From: Oscillospiraceae bacterium
Lineage (GTDB): Bacteria > Bacillota > Clostridia > Oscillospirales > Ruminococcaceae
Length of the DNA: 19,767 nucleotides
Assembly (NCBI GenBank): GCA_019413245.1
Contig: DXNX01000034.1
Location: forward strand, 1-19,767
Reading direction: 5' to 3'
Shown here: in pieces, positions 14,803 to 19,767 of the stretch
Layout: the number at the start of each line of letters is the position of its first letter
How positions within the stretch are numbered: position 1 is the first letter of the stretch
Position numbers and translations under genes: made by a program
Notes under the pieces: generated by a model
The model's input: only the letters and a program-made list of their open reading frames with translations
Told to the model about the DNA's origin: nothing
The model's database searches: none

Positions 14803-15552
14803 TTACATCGCCGCCGTCAGCAGTTCCGGAGCCGCTTCGGCAAACGCGGCGGCCGCCCCGGCAAACGTTTCCTCGCTTTCCGCTGTGCCGTTCAGCTGAA
14901 CCAAGGTGCTCCCATTCAGCGTACCGGACAGGCTGTACACCGTGCGCCCGTTTTCCTCCGCCACCGGCACAGCCTGTTGCTCAAAGGTATAGGCTGCACC
15001 CTCTTCCGGCCAGGCCCGCAGACCGATCAGGCAGAGATTCATGTGGGTTTCCCCGCTGCGGTAGACCAGCGTCACCCCCTGCAGGGCCTCGCTGGTTGTC
15101 TGGTATCGGCGCACGGTGTTGTCTCCCGCTTGGGCCGCCGGGTCCACCCGGAAGCCCACCTGTACCTGTTCCAGCGTGTAGTCCCCAACCTGTTGCCGGG
15201 GCAACACTGCTTCGGGAAAGGTCTCCAGAAACACCTGGGGAGCATACCGCCCCGTCTCAGGGTTTTCGGCCACCGAGCCGTCGGGCAGCAGCACATACTC
15301 CCCCGGGGCCAGCTGCGCCTCCACTGCCTGCCGGTAGGCGACCCGTCCCTCCTCATCCAGCGCAGCATATTCTTCCTGCGGCCAGACTATTACCGACACT
15401 TGCTCCCCGAAAGATTGTGGTGTATCGGAGATTTCAGCTATTTCTTCTGCATTTTCTGCCATACTGCCCATCATATATTCCTGTACTGGCGTACAACCGA
15501 CCAACAATGTAATCGTAATAAAACAAATGATCATTCTAGCATATTTTAACAT
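14803..15552 (-). CDS. Putative lipoprotein of unknown function
   Basis: A 249-residue protein with a lipoprotein signal: hydrophobic residues 7-19 and the lipobox LVGC, lipidated at Cys20. The mature part has no recognised domain. It is acidic (AENAEEIAEISD after the anchor) and has a possible strand-rich middle (VSVIVWPQEEY, VTLVYRSGETHMNLCLIGL) and a C-terminus containing YSLSGTLNGSTLVQLNGT and an Ala/Glu-rich helix. It would sit on the outer face of the membrane. The ATG has AGGAGG 12 bp upstream. It begins 38 bp after the small secreted protein gene, so the two are probably one operon. The function is unknown. Confidence 0.85.
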   Translation of the reverse strand: MLKYARMIICFITITLLVGCTPVQEYMMGSMAENAEEIAEISDTPQSFGEQVSVIVWPQEEYAALDEEGRVAYRQAVEAQLAPGEYVLLPDGSVAENPETGRYAPQVFLETFPEAVLPRQQVGDYTLEQVQVGFRVDPAAQAGDNTVRRYQTTSEALQGVTLVYRSGETHMNLCLIGLRAWPEEGAAYTFEQQAVPVAEENGRTVYSLSGTLNGSTLVQLNGTAESEETFAGAAAAFAEAAPELLTAAM

Positions 15553-15590
15553 TTCCTGTTCTCACCTCCTCACTCAAGTATGCTTATGGT

Positions 15591-15920
15591 TTATGCATGG
15601 ACACATTCTTCGGACCCTGTTTCATACCAAACCAATGTCGTACGAAAATCGCAAACATTACACCATATCGCTTGCTCAACTCGATAATGAGGTACACGAT
15701 GTATATATCCAGTCTTTCCGTGGGAACACGCAAGATAATCGTAGTATTCAACGTAGTAAATGGGGCTACCTTCGATCAATCGCGAATTACTTGTGCAGTG
15801 AATTTCTGCAAAAGGTACTACTCCCTCATAATTCACTTCCGTATCGAAACAAGCGCCTGCTGGAAAAGCAAGCATAGAAAAGCAAAGAACACTACTTACA
15901 ATCAAAAAAATTTTCTTCAT
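15591..15920 (-). CDS. Small secreted Cys-containing protein, unknown
   Basis: A 109-residue protein with a clear signal peptide (MKKIFLIVSSVLCFSMLAFPAGA); cleavage after AGA would leave about 86 residues beginning at Cys24. The lipobox is imperfect (AGAC), so it is probably secreted rather than lipidated. The mature part has Cys24, Cys42, Cys65, Cys87, Cys90 and Cys106 and several Tyr and His residues; CNVCD (87-91) with ACSH could bind metal or form disulfides. I chose the ATG at 15918-15920 because the signal peptide starts there and GGAAGGA lies upstream; an in-frame ATG 33 bp earlier is less likely. The gene is AT-rich compared with its neighbours. No family recognised. Confidence 0.75.
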   Translation of the reverse strand: MKKIFLIVSSVLCFSMLAFPAGACFDTEVNYEGVVPFAEIHCTSNSRLIEGSPIYYVEYYDYLACSHGKTGYIHRVPHYRVEQAIWCNVCDFRTTLVWYETGSEECVHA

Positions 15921-15951
15921 CTTTAGTTCATTCCTTCCATATTCTAAATTC

Positions 15952-15957
15952 ATTATA
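15952..15957 (-). promoter_or_regulatory. TATAAT before the secreted-protein gene
   Basis: A perfect TATAAT on the minus strand 32 bp before the chosen ATG, without a convincing -35 at 17 bp. It may be an internal promoter for the secreted protein and lipoprotein pair. The rest of 15958-16062 shows no terminator and no gene. Confidence 0.4.
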
Positions 15958-16062
15958 AGATTGTTTTGCAGGTCCTATCTATTTATCCTCCCTTCCTGAC
16001 CATGTATGCAAAGTTTCTATAAACTAAGACTCAGGTTTCATAATTTTGTGACACTTTTCTCC

Positions 16063-16815
16063 TCACTTTTTTGTTTTGATGCCGTTGGCCACCCGCACCA
16101 GCTCATCCAGCGGCAGGTCGCCTTCCAGCGTATGGTGAACCCCGCCGGATTCCCAGAACAGAATATAGTCGGTGCCTCCGTCCACCCGGGACAGGATGCC
16201 AAGAGTCGCCTGTCCCCGGTCCAGATCCAGGGTGGTGTATACCGCGCCCCGGCGGGTGTAGCTTGCCGTTTCCTCCGGGCGGGCGGTACACAGGGTCAAC
16301 GCATACCGGCGGTCCGCGCCGTACATTCGGCCGGTATACTCGGCATGGACTTCGGTTTTGGTAGCATAGGAAGTTTCTGTATCCCGGTTGAATCCCGCCG
16401 GGACATAGGTGTCGGTGTAATCTTCCGGCAGAGAGTCCAGCGGTTCACCCTCCACCTCATAGGTCAGGGTGACTTCCCGCCGCCCCCAGCTGAGCACCGC
16501 CCGGTATACTGCACCCCGCACATCGGCATTGGCGGCCAGCGCCCCCGCAAAAATCAGAATGGTCAACAGCGCCACTACCAGCAGATTGCGCAGCCGCAAC
16601 CGGCGGCGCAGGGCCGGCGGTCCCTGCCGCCGCCATGCCCGCCGCCGGGCGGACAATGCCCGGAAAAAGCGCTTGTCCCACCCGGAAGTTTCCGGGTACA
16701 ATTCCCGCAGTTCCCGGTCCGAGGGACGGGCGGCATCCTCTGTATCCGCCTGTTGGCGCAGGGCCATGCACAGGGCTGCATCAAAGGAAACCGCAGGCAG
16801 CTTATCTTTATTCAT
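16063..16815 (-). CDS. Membrane DUF4367 protein, probable anti-sigma factor
   Basis: A 250-residue single-pass protein. Residues 1-75 are cytosolic and Arg-rich near the membrane (RRRAWRRQ, RRRLRLRN), 77-97 form one membrane helix, and the outer part from about 128 matches the DUF4367 pattern (YVPAGF, then a run ending ILFWESGGVHHTLEG, then LDELVRVANGI). DUF4367 domains commonly sit outside the membrane in partners of ECF sigma factors. Its ATG overlaps the sigma gene's stop by 8 bp (ATGAATAA), so the two are translationally coupled. No zinc anti-sigma motif is seen in the cytosolic part. By context it probably holds the sigma factor inactive until an envelope signal arrives; this is inference. 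Confidence 0.85.
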   Translation of the reverse strand: MNKDKLPAVSFDAALCMALRQQADTEDAARPSDRELRELYPETSGWDKRFFRALSARRRAWRRQGPPALRRRLRLRNLLVVALLTILIFAGALAANADVRGAVYRAVLSWGRREVTLTYEVEGEPLDSLPEDYTDTYVPAGFNRDTETSYATKTEVHAEYTGRMYGADRRYALTLCTARPEETASYTRRGAVYTTLDLDRGQATLGILSRVDGGTDYILFWESGGVHHTLEGDLPLDELVRVANGIKTKK

Positions 16816-17341
16816 CCTGCTTCAGCTCCTTCCACAGACGGGCTCTGGCCCGCTGCAATCGTTTGCGGGCTGCCGCCTCGTTCACACCCAGGACCGCAGC
16901 CATCTGTGCCCCCGATGCCCCCTGTGCCGCCAGTTCCAGAAGGATACGGTCCCTTTCGGGCAATTGGGCCACCAGCTCCAGCAGCCGGGCCAGCTGTTCC
17001 CCCGCCACCAACGCATCCTCCGGCACAGGTGCAAGGTCCGCCCCGGCATCAGGCTCCGGGGCCGGGATTTCGGGTCCGGTCCGGCGCAATTGGTCCAGCG
17101 CCCGGCTGCGTGCCACCAATACCAGATACCGCCGTACCCGTCGGTCGTCGGCAGTGTCGATAGCCGAAAAGTGTCGTGCCAGATAGAAGAACGCTTCCTG
17201 CATCACGTCCTCCGCCAGATGCTCGTCCCGCAGGATGGTATAGGCGGTATGAAATACCAGACGTTTGCAGGCGTGCCAGATCTCCTCAAACCGACGCTGA
17301 TCATCGGCGTTCTCCAGGCAGGCCAGATACAGCGCGATCAT
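16808..17341 (-). CDS. ECF-type RNA polymerase sigma factor
   Basis: A 177-residue sigma-70 family factor of the ECF type. Region 2 (about 20-88) includes HLAEDVMQEAFFYLARHF (core binding and -10 recognition) and RRYLVLVARSRALDQLRR. A Pro/Glu/Ala linker (89-112) follows. Region 4 (about 115-172) has LPERDRILLELAAQGASG and a helix-turn-helix, MAAVLGVNEAAARKRLQRARARL. The ATG follows AGGAGG at 6 bp. The next gene overlaps its stop and is a membrane protein, the classic sigma/anti-sigma pair. Targets are unknown; the secreted protein and lipoprotein downstream are candidates by position. Confidence 0.93.
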   Translation of the reverse strand: MIALYLACLENADDQRRFEEIWHACKRLVFHTAYTILRDEHLAEDVMQEAFFYLARHFSAIDTADDRRVRRYLVLVARSRALDQLRRTGPEIPAPEPDAGADLAPVPEDALVAGEQLARLLELVAQLPERDRILLELAAQGASGAQMAAVLGVNEAAARKRLQRARARLWKELKQDE

Positions 17342-17374
17342 AGCGGACCTCCTTTTTTTGCAGTCTTTATGGTT

Positions 17375-17403
17375 TTTATAGCATCTTCCGCCCCAAAAAG
17401 CAA
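17375..17403 (-). promoter_or_regulatory. Promoter of the sigma factor operon
   Basis: On the minus strand TTGCTT (17398-17403) and TATAAA (17375-17380) are 17 bp apart, 33 bp before the ATG. The -35 overlaps the T run of the upstream gene's terminator. It looks like a housekeeping promoter; no ECF autoregulatory motif (AAC/CGTC) is seen. Confidence 0.55.
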
Positions 17404-17435
17404 GGCGGCCCGCCGGGGAAATCCCCGGCGGGCCG
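17391..17435 (-). terminator. Terminator of the O-antigen ligase family gene
   Basis: A perfect 13-bp stem (CGGCCCGCCGGGG at 17406-17418 with CCCCGGCGGGCCG at 17423-17435) over a 4-nt loop, followed on the minus strand by CCTTGCTTTTTGG. It starts 20 bp after the stop codon. Confidence 0.9.
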
Positions 17436-17455
17436 TCGCATCATTACCACAAGAT

Positions 17456-19114
17456 TCAGAACAGGAAGAAGCACACCACGTGGGACAGGGGGGCCGCCAG
17501 GGCCATCATGATCACCGCAAACAGGGTGATCTCGGTGTACCGCAGCCAGGGCGCCCCGGTGGGGGCAGCCGGGGTTTCCTCCGCCGGTTGGGGGGTGCCC
17601 AGCACCCACAGCAGGGCGAACAGGACCATCACCAGGGGGAAGAGCATGGACACCCGGATGGATACCACCGCCTGCACCAGGTAGCTGCACAAAGCCAGCA
17701 GCACCGGGGCCACGCCGGGGCGGTTCCAGGCCCGGAATCCCTTGCGCAGATGCACCGCCACAAAGCCCACCCAGGCCGCCAGGCCCAGAATGCCGGTGGT
17801 GAGCAGCTGCTCCAGGTATTCGTTGTGTGCGGCGTAGAAGGTATTCATCCGGTCGGTCAGGTCATCCCCCGCCCAGGCCACCATGGCCTTGTGCATGGTG
17901 CCGGGACCGTAGCCCAGCAGCATCCGCCACCAGGAAGCATCGCTCCAGGTGCCCCAGGCGGCCCGCCAGCCGGTGCCGCGGTAGGTGCCCCAGTCATCGT
18001 TGAAGACCAGGTACTGGTCCAGCTTGCCCAGGGAGGGGAACCCGTCCCACAGGTTGGCCAGCAGGAACAGCACCACCACCGCGGCCACACAGACCGCGGT
18101 CATCACCCGGCCCACCAGGCACAGGCTGCGCTCCGGCTTGCCCCGCCGGGCCCGCCAGAAAAGGAATCCCCACACCGCGGCACAGAACACCATGCCCGGC
18201 ACCGCCAGCTGCAAATCCCCGAAATGGGACAGCAGCGACCGGCCGCCCTGGGTGTAGACGGTGGCCCGCATATAGTGCATCCACGCCGCCCAGGCAAAAA
18301 AGGCCAGGCCGATGAGAGCACCCCGGCGCACCATACGGGTATCAAAGTTCTTATGGCAGACCAGCACCATGGCCGCCGCCACCACGCCCAGGGTCAGGGC
18401 TTCGGCGTCCACCACCGCCAGCGCCAGTCCGCCGAACACCATGGGGATGCCGTAGGCGATATTCTGGGCCCGGCCTCTGGCGGTGAGCCAGGCGTAAAAG
18501 ATGATGGGCAGCACGATGGCAAAGAATCCGGCGTTGAAGTCCTTCTGCCCCAGAGTGGAAAAGAACTGGGCCCGCTCCACCACCGCCGTATCCCGGTAGG
18601 ACCCGATGAGGTCGATGTTGAAGATGTTGAGCACATACAGCACCGTGACGATGGACGCCGTGACCCCCTCCCCAAAGAAGAGGAAGTTCACGTCCGCCGC
18701 TTTGGCAAAGGCCCGCACGCACAGGTAGCCCAGGGCCGTGATGAGTACCAGGGCGAACCCGCCGTAGTAGCCGCCCAGCCCCCACAGGGAGGACACCGGC
18801 GCGATGGAGAGCAGGGTAGACACCAGCCCGGTGACCACAAAAGCCCCCAGCCAGAAAACGCCCGTGTCCCGTTTGGCGAAACGGCCTGCGGGGATTTTGC
18901 CGCCCACGAGCATGCAGACGCCGGACAGCAGGGCAAACAGCAGGATCAGGGTAAACCCACCGGTAAATTTGGTGAGTCCCAGGTTGGAGAATTTGTCAAT
19001 ATACAGGGGAAAGATACACAGGACCGCCACCAGCATTGCCGTGGCAGTGGACCCCAGCAGCCGGGTCAGTTCCCGCTGCTGCCGTTCCCGGGGGGAAAGG
19101 GTACGCTTGGGCAT
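17456..19114 (-). CDS. O-antigen ligase/polymerase family (Wzy/WaaL) membrane protein
   Basis: A 552-residue polytopic membrane protein with roughly a dozen hydrophobic helices. Near residue 400 the large loop ends GYGPGTMHKAM, followed by AHNEYLEQLLTTGILGLAAWVGF, the signature of the Wzy_C family (a His-Asn-Glu motif leading into a Gly-rich helix). These proteins polymerise or transfer undecaprenyl-linked glycans on the outer face of the membrane; in Gram-positives they serve capsule, teichoic-type or glycoprotein glycan assembly. No other glycan genes are in view, so the substrate is unknown. The short N-terminus is basic and cytosolic. AGGAGG lies 12 bp before the ATG, a somewhat long spacing. 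It follows the MFS gene by about 80 bp. Confidence 0.9.
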   Translation of the reverse strand: MPKRTLSPRERQQRELTRLLGSTATAMLVAVLCIFPLYIDKFSNLGLTKFTGGFTLILLFALLSGVCMLVGGKIPAGRFAKRDTGVFWLGAFVVTGLVSTLLSIAPVSSLWGLGGYYGGFALVLITALGYLCVRAFAKAADVNFLFFGEGVTASIVTVLYVLNIFNIDLIGSYRDTAVVERAQFFSTLGQKDFNAGFFAIVLPIIFYAWLTARGRAQNIAYGIPMVFGGLALAVVDAEALTLGVVAAAMVLVCHKNFDTRMVRRGALIGLAFFAWAAWMHYMRATVYTQGGRSLLSHFGDLQLAVPGMVFCAAVWGFLFWRARRGKPERSLCLVGRVMTAVCVAAVVVLFLLANLWDGFPSLGKLDQYLVFNDDWGTYRGTGWRAAWGTWSDASWWRMLLGYGPGTMHKAMVAWAGDDLTDRMNTFYAAHNEYLEQLLTTGILGLAAWVGFVAVHLRKGFRAWNRPGVAPVLLALCSYLVQAVVSIRVSMLFPLVMVLFALLWVLGTPQPAEETPAAPTGAPWLRYTEITLFAVIMMALAAPLSHVVCFFLF

Positions 19115-19146
19115 GAAAACCGAAAACCTCCTGAAAGTAAGATCAC

Positions 19147-19178
19147 AAAAAACAAGGCGGCCGCCGGGGCAGGCCCGG
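19147..19178 (-). terminator. Probable terminator after the MFS gene
   Basis: On the minus strand CCGGG and CCCGG (19164-19168 and 19174-19178) can pair over 5 nt, followed by a GGCGGCCGCC palindrome and TTGTTTTTTG. Stem and T run are separated more than usual, so it is less certain than the others. It could also attenuate transcription from 19191-19219 into the ligase gene. Confidence 0.5.
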
Positions 19179-19190
19179 GGTCACCTAGCT

Positions 19191-19219
19191 ATTTTACCGT
19201 CCTGTGCTCTTTTTTGCAA
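19191..19219 (-). promoter_or_regulatory. Possible promoter of the ligase gene inside the end of the MFS gene
   Basis: On the minus strand TTGCAA (19214-19219) and TAAAAT (19191-19196) are 17 bp apart; the -10 begins with the stop codon of the MFS gene. A transcript would start near 19184 and cross the GC-rich hairpin before the ligase ATG. Confidence 0.45.
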
Positions 19220-19767
19220 CTGTTGTACCATTTTGACACAAAGGTTTTACAAGTGCGAAGCACAAAAGCCCCGCCGCAGCGCTGATGCCCGCCGCCCAGT
19301 GCCGGGCCCCCATGGGCAGCAGCTGGCTGCCCGCGTAGCTGAGCAGGCTGCCGGCGCTCATGCCCAGGGCCAGCAGGCCGTAGTTGACCCCGGCATGGCG
19401 CAGCCCGAACAGGTCGGTGTTCAGCGCAGGCTGTACCGCCGCCCCGCCGGAGTAAAAGAAGGTGAGCAGGGCGTAGGCGGCGGCCACCCACCATCCCTGG
19501 GCCATGGCGAACAGGGCCGACCCGATGCCCAGCCCCGCATACACCCCGTACAGTACCGGCTTGCGCCCGGCCTTATCGCTGAGAGCCGGGCAGGACAGCC
19601 GCCCCAGCGCCGAGGCGGCCGCCCCGATGACCACGCACAGCGGGGCCAGGTTTTCGGCCATGCCCCGGTCGGTAGCGATCTGCAACAGATCCGGGCTGAA
19701 CAGCAGCACCGGCGGCGAGCCCAGCGCCACCCCTGCCAGGCACAGCTTATACTGCACCGTGCGCACC
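19194..19767 (-). CDS. MFS transporter, C-terminal part (oxalate/formate antiporter-like)
   Basis: At least 190 residues, open through the window edge, so the true start is outside. Several membrane helices are visible. LSDKAGRKPVLYG fits the major facilitator loop motif (D-x-x-G-R-x-P) in the second half, and NTDLFGLRHAGVNYGLLALGM-type sequence (a Gly/Asn/Tyr helix start) is characteristic of the oxalate/formate antiporter (OFA) subgroup. OFA members exchange organic anions or other small solutes; the substrate here cannot be assigned. The C-terminus ends QNGTTVAKKSTGR after the last helix, a normal cytosolic tail. The GTG near 19766 is not taken as a start because the protein would lack its first half. 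Confidence 0.85.
   Translation of the reverse strand, partial: VRTVQYKLCLAGVALGSPPVLLFSPDLLQIATDRGMAENLAPLCVVIGAAASALGRLSCPALSDKAGRKPVLYGVYAGLGIGSALFAMAQGWWVAAAYALLTFFYSGGAAVQPALNTDLFGLRHAGVNYGLLALGMSAGSLLSYAGSQLLPMGARHWAAGISAAAGLLCFALVKPLCQNGTTVAKKSTGR

Noticed and set aside
16035..16040. TGAAAC on the minus strand as an ECF -35 before the secreted-protein gene
   Set aside because: No CGT-type -10 is found at 15-17 bp, so autoregulation by the neighbouring sigma factor is not supported by this motif.
16469..19285. A 938-codon open frame on the plus strand
   Set aside because: It crosses the sigma, ligase and MFS genes in antisense, is low-complexity (Gln/His/Gly/Pro-rich), and the opposite strand has recognisable domains throughout.

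Overview
The window looks like chromosomal DNA from a high-GC, Gram-positive clostridial gut bacterium, most likely of the Oscillospiraceae/Ruminococcaceae (the Faecalibacterium-Subdoligranulum-Gemmiger neighbourhood). The basis is a full SpoIIE sporulation phosphatase, strong AGGAGG-type ribosome binding sites, sigma-A-type promoters with 17-bp spacers, many intrinsic terminators, and a long near-palindromic intergenic repeat. The family placement is inference from gene content and composition; no marker gene fixes it.

Layout. 1-1131: the start of gap (GAPDH, minus) diverges from a gene of unknown function (508-1131) that may be a degenerate histidine-kinase-type ATPase domain. 1136-3238: a zinc-ribbon plus Sel1-repeat protein (minus), convergent with that gene. 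3461-5788: spoIIE (plus). 6024-8102: an EF-G paralogue (plus) whose GTPase motifs are altered, closed by a strong terminator. 8187-8329: a 143-bp nested palindrome. 8428-9672: a visibly AT-rich insert with two GNAT acetyltransferases in one minus-strand operon, preceded by a terminator hairpin, a 20-codon ORF and what looks like the tail of a broken gene. 9694-14534: a run of separately promoted minus-strand genes, namely a thioredoxin reductase, an N-acetylmuramoyl-L-alanine amidase, a SnoaL-like/GGDEF diguanylate cyclase and enolase. 14803-17341: a collinear minus-strand group of an ECF sigma factor, a membrane DUF4367 protein (probable anti-sigma factor), a small secreted protein and a lipoprotein. 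17456-19767: a Wzy/WaaL-type O-antigen ligase/polymerase and the C-terminal part of an MFS (oxalate/formate antiporter-like) transporter cut by the window edge.

How the parts fit. Much of the window is housekeeping: lower glycolysis (gap, eno), thiol redox (trxB), translation (EF-G paralogue), cell wall and surface (amidase, O-antigen ligase family) and sporulation (spoIIE). The more accessory parts are the AT-rich GNAT insert with its possible attenuating leader and the sigma/anti-sigma/secreted protein/lipoprotein group, which reads like a small envelope-sensing unit. I see no CRISPR array, no tRNA or rRNA, no intact transposase and no obvious defence system.
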